Source: Sphingobium sp. (GTDB lineage: Bacteria; Pseudomonadota; Alphaproteobacteria; Sphingomonadales; Sphingomonadaceae). Taken from it: a DNA stretch of 64,000 nucleotides. The stretch is from contig JAGIAZ010000001.1 of assembly GCA_017744605.1 (NCBI GenBank), positions 62,001 through 126,000 on the forward strand. The letters run 5' to 3'. Shown here piece by piece: positions 9,484 to 18,133 of the stretch (the first letter of the stretch is position 1; each line of letters starts with the position of its first letter). Both the position numbers and the translations under genes were made by a program. Below the pieces are notes generated by a model, which had not been told where the DNA came from, made no database searches, and saw only the letters and a program-made list of their open reading frames with translations.

Positions 9484-10296
9484 TCACAGGACATTGACCT
9501 GCGTCAGCCCGTAATTCGCGAGCGCGGGCGCCAGCGCATCCACATCTTCACCGCGCCGCGTGAACACGGCCTGACCTGGCGAGGGACTGGCCGGCCAAGG
9601 CGCCTCGCCGTTCAGATAGGCGATGCGGCGCGCGATGCCGGCGCCGCCATCGAGGAAGGTCATGGGATGGGACGCTGCGGCCGCCAATTCATCCTGCACG
9701 AGTGGGAAATGGGTGCAAGCCAGTACGACCATATCCATCCGGCCGCCGTCTGGCTGGTCGGTGAGGCCCGCCAGCGCATCGGCCGGAACGGCGGGATCGG
9801 CAGGCGCGCCACGGAGCCGCGCTTCGACATAGGCGACCAGCGCCGCGCTGCCATGGCGCAAGACGGTGCAATCCGCTCCATGTTCCGCTGCGAGCCGATC
9901 GACATAGGGTTGGCGGACCGTGGCATCGGTGCCGAGCACGCCAATGACGCGGCTTTTCGAGGCGAGCGCGGCAGGCTTGATCGCGGGGACCGTGCCGACC
10001 ACCGGAATGTCGAGCGCCGCGCGGACATGGGCGAGTGCGACGGTCGCGGCGGTGTTGCAGGCGATGACCGCGATGCGCGGGCGATAGCGCTCGACGAGGC
10101 GACCGAGCAGGGCGGGCACGCGCGCGGCAATCTCCGCGTCGGTCTTGGTACCGTAAGGAAAACCCGCATTATCGGCGGCATAGACGATCGGCATGGCTGG
10201 CATCAGGGCACGCGCGGGGGCGAGGATGGAAAGACCGCCGACGCCGGAATCGAAAAACAGGACGGGTGCGTCCGTAGCGGTGTCGGTCGGAACCAT
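9484..10296 (-). CDS. murI: glutamate racemase
   Basis: Cofactor-independent racemase that supplies D-glutamate for peptidoglycan. The catalytic aspartate and first cysteine are in FFDSGVGGLS and ACNTAATVA, and the second cysteine is in LACTHFPL. The ATG at 10296 gives 270 residues, the usual length. An upstream in-frame TTG at 10332 would add 12 residues that do not belong to the fold, so I prefer the ATG. It sits downstream of hemA's promoter region in the same orientation and is divergent from the ArsR gene, with about 110 bp between the start codons. Confidence 0.94.
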   Translation of the reverse strand: MVPTDTATDAPVLFFDSGVGGLSILAPARALMPAMPIVYAADNAGFPYGTKTDAEIAARVPALLGRLVERYRPRIAVIACNTAATVALAHVRAALDIPVVGTVPAIKPAALASKSRVIGVLGTDATVRQPYVDRLAAEHGADCTVLRHGSAALVAYVEARLRGAPADPAVPADALAGLTDQPDGGRMDMVVLACTHFPLVQDELAAAASHPMTFLDGGAGIARRIAYLNGEAPWPASPSPGQAVFTRRGEDVDALAPALANYGLTQVNVL

Positions 10297-10371
10297 GTGC
10301 CGTAAATGGGGGCGGGCGTGGGCTGGTGTCAACGATAGAGCTGGAAACCTCTGCTTATCGAGATAGCCCCC

Positions 10372-10400
10372 TTGACGAATCGGTAAGCTGCAACTAACGG
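10372..10400 (+). promoter_or_regulatory. putative promoter and operator of the ArsR operon
   Basis: TTGACG (10372-10377), a 17-bp spacer and TAACGG (10395-10400) precede the ATG at 10407, so the transcript could be nearly leaderless; no Shine-Dalgarno sequence is visible. CGGTAAG occurs twice (10381 and 10398) over the promoter and could be the ArsR operator. Confidence 0.45.
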
Positions 10401-10406
10401 TAAGTC

Positions 10407-10748
10407 ATGAATTACATAAATGCTGCACGGCGAAGCCTCGCTGCCCTCGGAGATCCAACCAGGCGATCGATTTTCGAACGTGTCGCCGAGCGGCCGATCG
10501 CGGTTGGCGAGTTGGCGAAGGACATGCCGGTCAGCCGGCCAGCGGTCTCGCAGCATCTCAAGGTCCTCAGGGAGGCCGGTTTGGTCCGCGAGACCGTCGA
10601 AGGCACGAGGCGCATCTATCATCTCGACCCTCGCGGGATCGGGGCGATGCGCGAATGGCTGGACGCGCATTGGCGCCAGGCGCTCGGGGCCTTCCAGGTC
10701 TTTGCCGATAAGCAGCATGAGGAAGATCAAAGGGAGAAGAGCAAATGA
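10407..10748 (+). CDS. ArsR-family winged-helix repressor
   Basis: A 113-residue DNA-binding protein with the compact winged HTH of the ArsR/SmtB family: LAALGDPTRRSIFE, the recognition helix around MPVSRPAVSQHLKVLREAGLV (about 33-53) and the wing GTRRIYHLDP. It lacks the cysteine pairs of metal-sensing ArsR proteins, so it is not an obvious metal sensor. It belongs to the common pair in which an ArsR regulator is translationally coupled (ATGA overlap at 10745) to an SRPBCC/AHSA1 protein. It probably represses its own operon through the repeats at 10381-10404. The inducer is unknown. Confidence 0.9.
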   Translation: MNYINAARRSLAALGDPTRRSIFERVAERPIAVGELAKDMPVSRPAVSQHLKVLREAGLVRETVEGTRRIYHLDPRGIGAMREWLDAHWRQALGAFQVFADKQHEEDQREKSK

Positions 10749-11215
10749 GCATCGCGCCCATTATCCAGTCCGTCGAGGTGAAAGCCTCGCCAGCGCGCGC
10801 CTTCGAGCTGTTTGCCGGTCGGATAGGCTCCTGGTGGCCGGGCTCGACCGTCGGCGCCCGGAAGCATGCCGACATCGTCATCGAACCGAAGACCGGCGGC
10901 CGCGTCTACGAGATCGACGGCGAAGGCCTTGAGACGATGTGGGGCACCGTCCTCGCCTGGAATCCGCCCGGCCGCCTACTGATCGACTGGCAGCTCGGGG
11001 AAGGCTGGAAATATGACGAGCGCTGCCATACCGATCTCGATATCGCGTTCGAGGCCCTGCCAAGCGGTGGGACGCGGGTCACGCTGACCCATGGCCGTCT
11101 CGAAGGCTTCGGCGCCATTGCCGAGGACCGTGCCGCCCAGCTGCGCGGTGGCTGGCCGAGCAAGGTCGCCGCCTTCGGAGAATTCACGGACGCCGCCGTC
11201 GCTGCGCAGCACTGA
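10745..11215 (+). CDS. SRPBCC (AHSA1-like) family protein
   Basis: A 156-residue START-like/SRPBCC protein with the typical N-terminal strand EVKASPARAFELF, the segment GGRVYEIDGEG followed by WGTVLAWNPPGRLLIDW, and a C-terminal helix with GGWPSKVAAFGEF. The fold makes a hydrophobic cavity for small ligands; no enzymatic activity can be assigned. The start codon overlaps the ArsR stop by 4 bp, so production is coupled to the repressor. A glutathione S-transferase follows 23 bp later, which suggests a three-gene stress or detoxification operon. That role is inferred from context only. Confidence 0.88.
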   Translation: MSIAPIIQSVEVKASPARAFELFAGRIGSWWPGSTVGARKHADIVIEPKTGGRVYEIDGEGLETMWGTVLAWNPPGRLLIDWQLGEGWKYDERCHTDLDIAFEALPSGGTRVTLTHGRLEGFGAIAEDRAAQLRGGWPSKVAAFGEFTDAAVAAQH

Positions 11216-11238
11216 CCCATATCCGAGGAGAAACGATC

Positions 11239-11898
11239 ATGACCTTTCTCGTTCATTCCATTCCCGGAAGCCCGTTCGGCCGTGCCGTGCTGGCGGCGCT
11301 CATTCACAAGAATGCCGATTTTGGCCTGGTCCCTGTCGCGCCGGACCAATTGAAGGTCGAGCCCTATGTGAAGCTGCATCCGATGGGCCGTGTGCCGGTG
11401 CTCGAACATGACGGCTTCACGCTCTACGAGACGCAGGCGATCCTGCGCTATCTCGATCGCGTCCTGCCCGAGCCGGCTCTGACGCCGACGGACATTCGCG
11501 CTGCCGCCCGCATGGATCAGGTGATGAACATCACCGACTGGTATCTCTTCCAGGGCTGCAACAACATCATCGGCTTCCAGCGCATCATCGGGCCCAGGCT
11601 GATGGGCCTGGAGCCTGACATTGCGGCCATCGAAGCGGCGATGCCGCGCGCGATCATGCTCTTCGCCGAGCTGTCGCGCCTGCTCGGCGACCAGCCCTGG
11701 TTCGCCGGTGAAACTCTGACTCTCGCCGACCTCATGGTGGCGCCGCACATCGATTTCCTGGCCATGACACCGGAATGGGAACGCCTGATCGAAGGGCGCG
11801 ACAACATCCTTGCCTGGCAGGAGCGCGCGCAGGCACTGCCCTGCATGCAGGGCACGACCTGGCCGCGCGTCACGGAGATGGCGCAGGTCGCGGCGTAA
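11239..11898 (+). CDS. glutathione S-transferase family protein
   Basis: A 219-residue cytosolic glutathione transferase: N-terminal thioredoxin-like domain (about 1-80) with the serine-containing SIPGSPFGRAV, MGRVPVLEHDG and the glutathione-binding YETQAILRYLD, then an all-helical C-terminal domain with the N-capping box LTLADLMVAPH. It would conjugate glutathione to electrophiles or act as a peroxidase. AGGAG at 11226 precedes the start at proper distance. It is the third gene of the ArsR/SRPBCC group and is probably co-transcribed. Substrates cannot be predicted. Confidence 0.9.
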   Translation: MTFLVHSIPGSPFGRAVLAALIHKNADFGLVPVAPDQLKVEPYVKLHPMGRVPVLEHDGFTLYETQAILRYLDRVLPEPALTPTDIRAAARMDQVMNITDWYLFQGCNNIIGFQRIIGPRLMGLEPDIAAIEAAMPRAIMLFAELSRLLGDQPWFAGETLTLADLMVAPHIDFLAMTPEWERLIEGRDNILAWQERAQALPCMQGTTWPRVTEMAQVAA

Positions 11899-11924
11899 GG
11901 CAAGTCACCGGCCTTACCTTCTTC

Positions 11925-12027
11925 GTCATTCCCACAAAGACGGGAGCCCGGCAGAAACGCAACCCCGGACGACAGGGGTGGGGATATCGCGCAATCGTCT
12001 TTGGGTTCCCGCTGTCACGGGAATAAC
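11925..12027. repeat. intergenic palindromic element (family D)
   Basis: It lies between the convergent GST and EF-hand genes. The outer arms are GTCATTCCCACA near 11925 and the near-complement TGTCACGGGAATAAC ending at 12027. The inner part repeats the theme (ACGGGAGCCC against GGGTTCCCG). It resembles the GTCATTCCCGC-type repeats of many sphingomonads and is probably also a bidirectional terminator. Confidence 0.6.
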
Positions 12028-12042
12028 TCGGTAGAGAAGCAG

Positions 12043-12270
12043 CTATTTCGCGGTGGCCTTCGGTGCGCCGTGCCAATTGGCGGGCACGCCCCAGCTCATG
12101 AAGCGCGGGAAGTTCGCGGCCTGAAATTCGTCGCGGCTGACCCTGCCGTCGGCATCCTTATCCATCGTCGCGAGATAGGCGGCCTGTGCGGACGGCCCCT
12201 TCATGACGGTCACCTGTTCATTGGTGTCGGGATAGGGCCCCGTCTCGCCGAGGGGGCCTTTCCGGATCAC
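12043..12270 (-). pseudogene. detached C-terminal EF-hand segment of the upstream HTH protein
   Basis: This frame codes for 75 residues containing a canonical EF-hand loop, DKDADGRVSRDEF, followed by a hydrophobic end. It follows the TAG (12273-12275) of the HTH/EF-hand gene but in a different frame, and no ATG lies near its beginning; the first possible start is GTG at 12270. The upstream gene ends just after a first EF-hand loop, and EF-hands normally come in pairs, so this looks like the true C terminus cut off by a one-base deletion (or two-base insertion) around 12271-12285. Reinitiation at GTG 12270 is an alternative. Confidence 0.55.
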
Positions 12271-12272
12271 CT

Positions 12273-12959
12273 CTATGCATAGGTCGCCGGCGCCTCAGCG
12301 CGTTCGAGATAGCCCGAATGATTCTTGTCCTGAGTGTCGAAGACTTCATTCACAAATGCCTTTACCGTCTCCGGCGCCGCCTTGATCATGTGAGGGCGCT
12401 CATATTTGTGGCCCGTTTCCCGCTCGCGTTCCTCTTCATATTCCTTGTAGGTCTTGATCGTTGATCCGATGACGGCGTGCGCGGCCTCGGCGGACGAGGC
12501 AGAAGCGTTTTCGTCCGATACCGATGTTGCTGCGCCGACTGGAAGCGGTGCAACCCCGCCTTTCGGCGCATTCAACGGCGCTAAGGCCAGCAGGGCGATG
12601 ACGACAAGGCTCATGGCGATGACTCCGGTCAGGGCATAGGGCGCGATCCGCCGCCATGTCGGCCTCGGATCGCTACTTTCCTGCCGTTCGTCCTGATGCT
12701 CGCCCAGGTCCGAAGCCTGGGGTCCCGCCCGTCCGTACCGTTCGTTCGCCTCCAGCAGTCGTGCCGCCTCGAGCGAGGACGAGACGCCCAGCTTGGTGTT
12801 GGTGCGCGCCATCTTCAGGCGCTTCTCGACCGCATGCGGCGAGATGCCGAGATCGATCGCCATTTCCTTGGCGGTCTGGTGCTGGAGGCGCCGTGCGAGG
12901 CAGGCGCGCTCATTCTCGGTCAGCCGGGACAGGGCTGCACGGGTCCTCTCGTCGATCAT
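12273..12959 (-). CDS. LuxR-type HTH protein with membrane anchor and EF-hand, apparently truncated
   Basis: A 228-residue product from the ATG at 12959 (AAGGAT about 9 nt upstream). Residues about 8-65 form a LuxR-type helix-turn-helix (LTENERACLARRL, then ISPHAVEKRLKMAR). A single membrane segment follows near 103-127 (YALTGVIAMSLVVIALLAL), then an Ala/Ser-rich linker, a charged segment (KEYEEERERE) and one EF-hand loop, DKNHSGYLERAE. Translation stops six residues later, while a second EF-hand continues in another frame. The arrangement suggests a calcium- or stress-responsive, membrane-tethered regulator, but that is inference. A longer in-frame start near 13034 would add 25 unconvincing residues. 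Confidence 0.7.
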   Translation of the reverse strand: MIDERTRAALSRLTENERACLARRLQHQTAKEMAIDLGISPHAVEKRLKMARTNTKLGVSSSLEAARLLEANERYGRAGPQASDLGEHQDERQESSDPRPTWRRIAPYALTGVIAMSLVVIALLALAPLNAPKGGVAPLPVGAATSVSDENASASSAEAAHAVIGSTIKTYKEYEEERERETGHKYERPHMIKAAPETVKAFVNEVFDTQDKNHSGYLERAEAPATYA

Positions 12960-13083
12960 CGCCGCTATCCTTAGGCGAGACGCGGCGCTCGCCCAAGCGG
13001 AAGCGATTGGTACCCCATCCGGAGTCACCTCCACTTGACGTGCGCGTCGCCTCGGGCAAGTTGCGTCCGCGAAGGAGACTGAT

Positions 13084-13698
13084 GTGACGGATTGGCAGAT
13101 GCCGGCGCTGGTGATGGCGATCGGCTATCTTTTGGGCTCGATCCCGTTCGGCCTCGTTCTGACGGCGCTGAGCGGCGCGGGCGATCTGCGCAAGATCGGG
13201 TCGGGCAATATCGGCGCGACCAACGTGCTGCGCACCGGACGCAAGGGGCTAGCGGCGGCCACGGTGATCCTCGACGGCGCCAAGGGCGCGGCTGCGGTGT
13301 TCATCGGCGAGCGGCTGCTGCCCGGCCAGGGAACGATGCTGGGCGGCATATTGGCCGGCGTGCTGGCGTTCATCGGCCATTGCTATCCGGTCTGGCTCAG
13401 GTTCAGGGGCGGCAAGGGCGTTGCGACCATGCTCGCGGTATCACTCGCGCTTCATTGGCCCATCGGACTCATTTTCGCGGTCGTCTGGCTGACCGCCTTC
13501 CGCCTGTCGCGCATTTCCTCGGTTGGCGGCATCGCTGCAGCGCTGAGCGCACCCGTCGCCGCGCTGGCGCTCGGACAAATGGCTTTGTTCCAGCCGCTCG
13601 CAGCGATGACGGCCATCGTGCTGTGGAAGCATCGGCCCAATATCCAGCGCCTGCTCAAAGGGCAGGAGCCGCGCGTGGGATCGTCCGGTCCGAAATGA
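13084..13698 (+). CDS. plsY: acyl-phosphate:glycerol-3-phosphate acyltransferase
   Basis: Integral membrane enzyme that acylates glycerol-3-phosphate from acyl-phosphate in the first step of phospholipid synthesis. The 204-residue protein has about five membrane segments and the loop motifs SGNIGATNVLR (about 40-50) and GHCYPVWLRFRGGKGVAT, which bind phosphate and the acyl donor. The start is GTG at 13084 with AGGAG at 13073-13077; the ATG at 13082 is out of frame and followed at once by a stop. The stop codon overlaps the dprA start (ATGA), so the two are coupled. Confidence 0.95.
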   Translation: MTDWQMPALVMAIGYLLGSIPFGLVLTALSGAGDLRKIGSGNIGATNVLRTGRKGLAAATVILDGAKGAAAVFIGERLLPGQGTMLGGILAGVLAFIGHCYPVWLRFRGGKGVATMLAVSLALHWPIGLIFAVVWLTAFRLSRISSVGGIAAALSAPVAALALGQMALFQPLAAMTAIVLWKHRPNIQRLLKGQEPRVGSSGPK

Positions 13699-14783
13699 GA
13701 GGCGACACAGCCGATCGCCTGGACAGGCTGAGGCTAGTCCGTGCGGCCAATGTCGGGCCCATGGCCTATCGCCAGCTCATGGCCCGGTTCGGGACGGCCG
13801 CGGCTGCATTGGATGCGCTGCCCGGCCTTGCGGCGCGTGGCGGTTCGCAAGCATTCCGGATCGCCGATGCCGGAGCCGTCTCCGCTGAAATGGAGAAGGT
13901 CGAGCGACTTGGCGCGCGCCACATCTTCCTTGGCGACGCCGATTATCCGCCCTTGCTCGCGGAGGCGGAGAGCAGCCCCGCCGCGTTGATCGCGAAAGGC
14001 GACATGGCGCTTGCCGCCGAGCGCTCGGTCGCGATCGTCGGCGCGCGTAACGCTTCCGCCGCGGCCTGCCGTTTCGCGCGCGAGCTGGCGCACACGCTCG
14101 CCGCGCGCGGCCTCGTCATCGTGTCGGGCCTTGCGCGCGGCATCGATACCAGCGCGCATATGGGCGCCACTGCACGGCGCACCGTCGCGGTGATCGGTTG
14201 CGGCGTCGATGTCGTCTTCCCGCCGGAAAATGCCCGACTGCAGACGGAGGTCGCGGCCCAGGGCCTGTTGCTCACCGAACTTCCGCCTGGCGCCGAACCG
14301 TTGGCCCGCCACTTCCCGGCGCGCAATCGCATCATCGCCTGGATGAGCGCAGGCACCGTCGTGGTCGAGGCCGCGCCCCGCTCGGGCTCGCTGCTGACCG
14401 CGCGCCTGGCCGGCAAGGAAGGACGCGACGTCATGGCGGTGCCCGGCTTTCCGGCCGACCCGCGCGCGCAGGGCTGCAACAGCCTGATCCGCGAGGGTGC
14501 GATCCTCGTCCAGTCAGCCGAAGACGTCATCGAAGCCATCAGCAGCATCGATCCGCGCGCCATGCGAGAGCCACGCGGAAGCTATGAGGGACCAGCCACA
14601 AGCGATCTCGGCGATTTCGAGCGTAGCACGGTTATGGGCCTCATGAGCATGAGTCCGGTCGGCGTCGACGAGCTGGTCCGGCAGACCGGCCTCCCGGCCG
14701 CGCTGGTCCAGACGGCACTGTTGGAATTGGAAATTGCCGGGCGCTTGCAGAGGCATGCGGGCGGACGCGTGAGCCTGGGATGA
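13695..14783 (+). CDS. dprA: DNA-processing protein A
   Basis: DprA loads RecA on incoming single-stranded DNA during natural transformation and is also widespread in species not known to be competent. The 362-residue protein has an N-terminal helical/SAM-like domain (RLRLVRAANVGPMAYRQL), the Rossmann-like domain with SVAIVGARNASA and SGLARGIDTSAHMGA, the segment RFPARNRIIAWMS (here HFPARNRIIAWMS), and a C-terminal winged-helix domain (VDELVRQTGLPAALVQTALLEL). The start is fixed by the ATGA overlap with plsY. The same frame stays open far upstream through plsY by chance. plsY-dprA-topA is a common order in alphaproteobacteria. Confidence 0.95.
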   Translation: MRGDTADRLDRLRLVRAANVGPMAYRQLMARFGTAAAALDALPGLAARGGSQAFRIADAGAVSAEMEKVERLGARHIFLGDADYPPLLAEAESSPAALIAKGDMALAAERSVAIVGARNASAAACRFARELAHTLAARGLVIVSGLARGIDTSAHMGATARRTVAVIGCGVDVVFPPENARLQTEVAAQGLLLTELPPGAEPLARHFPARNRIIAWMSAGTVVVEAAPRSGSLLTARLAGKEGRDVMAVPGFPADPRAQGCNSLIREGAILVQSAEDVIEAISSIDPRAMREPRGSYEGPATSDLGDFERSTVMGLMSMSPVGVDELVRQTGLPAALVQTALLELEIAGRLQRHAGGRVSLG

Positions 14784-14881
14784 GAGGCGCCTTCGCCTGG
14801 CTTCGACAGACGCTTGACGAGGCACAATTCCGCTCTCCAGACTCGCGCGTATACGCGTAGGGGCATTTCCGGAGCATCAAT

Positions 14882-17470
14882 TTGCAACTCGTCATCGTCG
14901 AATCGCCAGCCAAGGCCAAGACCATCGAGAAGTATCTGGGCGGGGACTATCGAGTCCTGGCATCCTACGGTCACGTTCGGGATCTCCCGGCCAAGGACGG
15001 ATCCGTAAACCCGGACGACGGCTTTGCGATGGCCTGGGAAAATTATGGCGACAAGGCGCGTCAACTCAAGGCGATCACCGACGAGGCCAAGAAGGCCGAT
15101 CGCCTGATCCTCGCGACCGACCCCGATCGCGAGGGTGAGGCGATCAGCTGGCATGTGCAGGAAGTGCTGCGCCAGAAGAAGGCGCTGCCCAAGGATGTGG
15201 AGCGCGTCACCTTCAATGCGATCACCAAGGCGACGATCACGGAGGCGATGAAGCATCCCCGTGCACTCGACGAGGATCTGATCGACGCTTATCGCGCCCG
15301 CCGTGCGCTGGATTATCTCGTGGGCTTCACGCTGTCTCCCGTGCTCTGGCGCAAGCTGCCCGGTGCCAAGTCGGCGGGCCGCGTGCAGTCGGTCGCGCTG
15401 CGCCTCATCGTCGAGCGCGAGCGCGAGATCGAAGCGTTCAAGCCGCAGGAATATTGGTCGGTCACTGCCGACATGGAGCATGGCGGGCAGGGGTTCGTCG
15501 CGCGGCTCGTCAAGTGGAGGGGCGAGAAGCTCGATCGTTTGAGCATCGGCAAGCAAGGCGATGCGCTCGCCGCCAAGGCCGATGTCGAGGCCGGGCGTTT
15601 CACGGTCGCCTCGGTCGAGACCAAGCCCGCGACGCGCAATCCGCCGCCGCCATTCACCACCTCGACGCTGCAGCAGGAGGCTGCGCGCAAGCTCGGCTTC
15701 TCGGCCAGCCACACCATGCGTGTCGCGCAGAACCTTTATGAGGATGGCGCGATCACCTACATGCGGACCGACGGCGTGCAGATGGACGGCAGCGCCATCT
15801 CCGCGGCCCGCAAGGCGATCGCGGACCGCTATGACGCCGGCTACGTCCCGGATAAGCCGCGCCAGTACCAGACCAAGGCTAAGAATGCGCAGGAAGCGCA
15901 CGAGGCGATCCGTCCGACCGATTTCTCTAAGGACCGTGCCGGCAGCGGCGATCATGCGCGGCTCTACGAGCTGATCTACAAGCGCGCTTTGGCTAGTCAG
16001 ATGGCGTCCGCCCGCATGGAGCGCACTGTCGTGGAGCTGAACGACGGCACCGGCCAGCATGGCTTGCGCGCAACTGGCCAGGTCGTGCTCTTCCCCGGCT
16101 TCCTGGCGCTCTACGAGGAGGGCCGCGATGATCCTGATCGCGGCTCCGGAAAAAATCCCTCCGCCGATGCCGAGGACGAAGACGGCAAGATCCTGCCTCG
16201 CATGGTCGCGGGCGACGCGCCGGCCAAGAAGGCCGTCAACGCCGAGCAGCATTTCACGCAGCCGCCGCCGCGCTATTCGGAGGCGAGCCTGGTGAAGCGC
16301 CTGGAAGAGCTCGGTATCGGTCGCCCGTCCACTTATGCGTCGATCATTCAGACGCTTAAGGACCGCAATTATGTCGACGTGGAAAAGAACCGCTTCTTCG
16401 CTGGAGAAAGCGGACGCCTGCTGACGGCGTTCCTCGAGCGCTTCTTCGAGCGCTATGTCGCTTATGATTTCACGGCAGGGCTCGAGGACGAGCTCGACGA
16501 CATTTCCGGCGGCCGCGCCGAGTGGCAGGCCGTGCTGGAGGCTTTCTGGCGCGACTTCAAACCCAAGACCGCGGAGATCATGGACAAGAAGCCGTCCGAG
16601 ATTACTGCCGATCTGGATGAGTTTCTCGCGCCGATGCTGTTCCCCGAGAAGGCCGACGGCAGCGATTCACGCCTTTGTCCGCTCTGCGGCACGGGCCGCT
16701 TGTCTCTGCGTGGCGGGCGTTTCGGCGCATTCATCGCTTGTTCCAACTATCCGGAGTGCAAATATACCCGCAAGTTCGGCCAGCCCGGCGGCACCGAAGG
16801 AGCGGGCGCCGAGGGCAATGGCACTGACGAGGTCGGCAAGCATCCCGACACCGGCGAAAGCATTGTTCGCAAGGCTGGTCGCTTCGGTCCCTATATTGAA
16901 ATGGGCTCAGGCAAGGAGGCTGCGCGCTCGTCCATTCCCAAGGACCTGCCCGACGGCGAACTGACGCTCGACTGGGCGGTCAAATTGCTCTCGCTACCGC
17001 GCACGATCGGCAACCACCCCGAGACGGGCAAGCCGATCACCGCGAGCCTAGGCCGATACGGGCCATATCTGGCTCATGACGGCAAATATGCGAAGCTCAG
17101 CAGCACCGCCGAGATATTCGAGACCGGCATGAACGCTGCCGTTTCGAAGCTCGCCGATGCCGCCAATCGGGGTGGCGCGCGCCGTGGCACCGAGCCGCTC
17201 AAGGTGCTCGGTCCGCATCCGGAGAGCCAGGCCGAGATCAAGCTCATGGCCGGTCGCTTCGGTCCCTATGTGACCGACGGTACGACCAACGCGACCCTGC
17301 CCAAGACTATCCAGCCCGAAGCGCTGACCCTCGACGAGGCGGTGACGCTCATCGACGCGCGCGCCGCGGCGGGTCCGCCGAAGAAGGGCAAGAAAAAGAC
17401 GCCGGCGAAGAAGAAGACGTCTGCGAAGAAGCCCGCCACCAAGAAAGCGAAGGCGGCTGGCGGCGACTGA
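14882..17470 (+). CDS. topA: DNA topoisomerase I
   Basis: Type IA topoisomerase that relaxes negative supercoils. The start is TTG at 14882 with GGAG at 14871-14874, giving MQLVIVESPAKAKTIEKYL at once, the canonical N terminus. The Toprim acidic motif is DPDREGEAISWH, and the active-site tyrosine is Tyr293 in ITYMRTDG. A four-cysteine zinc ribbon follows near residue 598 (CPLCG ... CSNYPEC). After it come two or three short C-terminal repeats around GRFGPY, then a Lys/Ala-rich tail of about 30 residues, typical of alphaproteobacterial TopA. The length of 862 is normal. It converges on a small exported protein with 3 bp between the stops. Confidence 0.97.
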   Translation: MQLVIVESPAKAKTIEKYLGGDYRVLASYGHVRDLPAKDGSVNPDDGFAMAWENYGDKARQLKAITDEAKKADRLILATDPDREGEAISWHVQEVLRQKKALPKDVERVTFNAITKATITEAMKHPRALDEDLIDAYRARRALDYLVGFTLSPVLWRKLPGAKSAGRVQSVALRLIVEREREIEAFKPQEYWSVTADMEHGGQGFVARLVKWRGEKLDRLSIGKQGDALAAKADVEAGRFTVASVETKPATRNPPPPFTTSTLQQEAARKLGFSASHTMRVAQNLYEDGAITYMRTDGVQMDGSAISAARKAIADRYDAGYVPDKPRQYQTKAKNAQEAHEAIRPTDFSKDRAGSGDHARLYELIYKRALASQMASARMERTVVELNDGTGQHGLRATGQVVLFPGFLALYEEGRDDPDRGSGKNPSADAEDEDGKILPRMVAGDAPAKKAVNAEQHFTQPPPRYSEASLVKRLEELGIGRPSTYASIIQTLKDRNYVDVEKNRFFAGESGRLLTAFLERFFERYVAYDFTAGLEDELDDISGGRAEWQAVLEAFWRDFKPKTAEIMDKKPSEITADLDEFLAPMLFPEKADGSDSRLCPLCGTGRLSLRGGRFGAFIACSNYPECKYTRKFGQPGGTEGAGAEGNGTDEVGKHPDTGESIVRKAGRFGPYIEMGSGKEAARSSIPKDLPDGELTLDWAVKLLSLPRTIGNHPETGKPITASLGRYGPYLAHDGKYAKLSSTAEIFETGMNAAVSKLADAANRGGARRGTEPLKVLGPHPESQAEIKLMAGRFGPYVTDGTTNATLPKTIQPEALTLDEAVTLIDARAAAGPPKKGKKKTPAKKKTSAKKPATKKAKAAGGD

Positions 17471-17473
17471 GGC

Positions 17474-17806
17474 TCAGTTGTCGCAATAGGCCTGGTCGCC
17501 CGCATTGCAGGCGGCGACCGCGCGACGCCATGCGGCCATCTTGCGCGCATAGTCGGCGTTCGCGCGCTCATAAGCCGCGTCGATTTCGCCTTGCACGCGC
17601 CGATGGTCGCCGAGGATCTTGCCGTCGCGGTCGCGCACATAGGCCAGCTGGCCCTGGTTCAACCGCTTCGTCTCGGCACTGTCGCGGGCGCGCGCCGCGG
17701 CGCTGCGCATCGAAGGATCGCGCGGATCGTCCGCCAGCGCCGCTGCCGGCAACACCGTCACGCCCATCGCCAAGGCGCTGATCATCAAACTAAATTTACC
17801 GGGCAT
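17474..17806 (-). CDS. small exported protein, function unknown
   Basis: A 110-residue protein that I do not recognise. The chosen ATG at 17806 follows GGAGGGAAGA directly upstream and starts a good signal peptide (MPGKFSLMISALAMGVTVLPAAALA, cut near residue 25). The mature part is charged and helical (Arg/Asp/Ala-rich) and ends with two cysteines in ACNAGDQAYCDN that could form a disulfide, so a periplasmic location fits. The same frame extends 17 codons further upstream without good start signals. It resembles small periplasmic proteins of the LprI type in size and C-terminal cysteines only. Confidence 0.75.
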   Translation of the reverse strand: MPGKFSLMISALAMGVTVLPAAALADDPRDPSMRSAAARARDSAETKRLNQGQLAYVRDRDGKILGDHRRVQGEIDAAYERANADYARKMAAWRRAVAACNAGDQAYCDN

Positions 17807-18049
17807 TCTTCCCTCCAACCGTGCCTCCTTCTTCGAATGGCCCGTCGAACGAGGCAATCGATTTGCGACGAACCGGCACGCCCTGCCGCGCGTTCAGGGC
17901 GATCCGGCGTCTGCGGCTCTCAAAGTGCCGATCGAAACCCGCCGCACCGCCACCGCAGCAGCGTTACGACAGGCAATTGAACAAGAGATTGCGATGCGGT
18001 TCGCTGTCCCCCCTAAAGCCCAGCCACACCCGCCCCAAGCAAAAGCCAC

Positions 18050-18078
18050 GTGTCAACAGAACGCCGAAAGTCTAGCGG
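18050..18078 (+). promoter_or_regulatory. putative promoter of cysD operon
   Basis: GTGTCA (18050-18055), a 17-bp spacer and TAGCGG (18073-18078) lie 55 bp before the cysD start. The 327 bp between the start of the small exported protein and cysD (17807-18133) show no convincing gene apart from this. Confidence 0.3.
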
Positions 18079-18133
18079 GACGCTGCGCGCATGCCCATCT
18101 GTGCGCGCCAACACGCTCAGGATTTCACGACGC

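Noticed and set aside
13092..13694. Upstream extension of the dprA frame through the whole of plsY
   Set aside because: PlsY motifs prove the other frame; DprA homology starts at the ATGA overlap at 13695.
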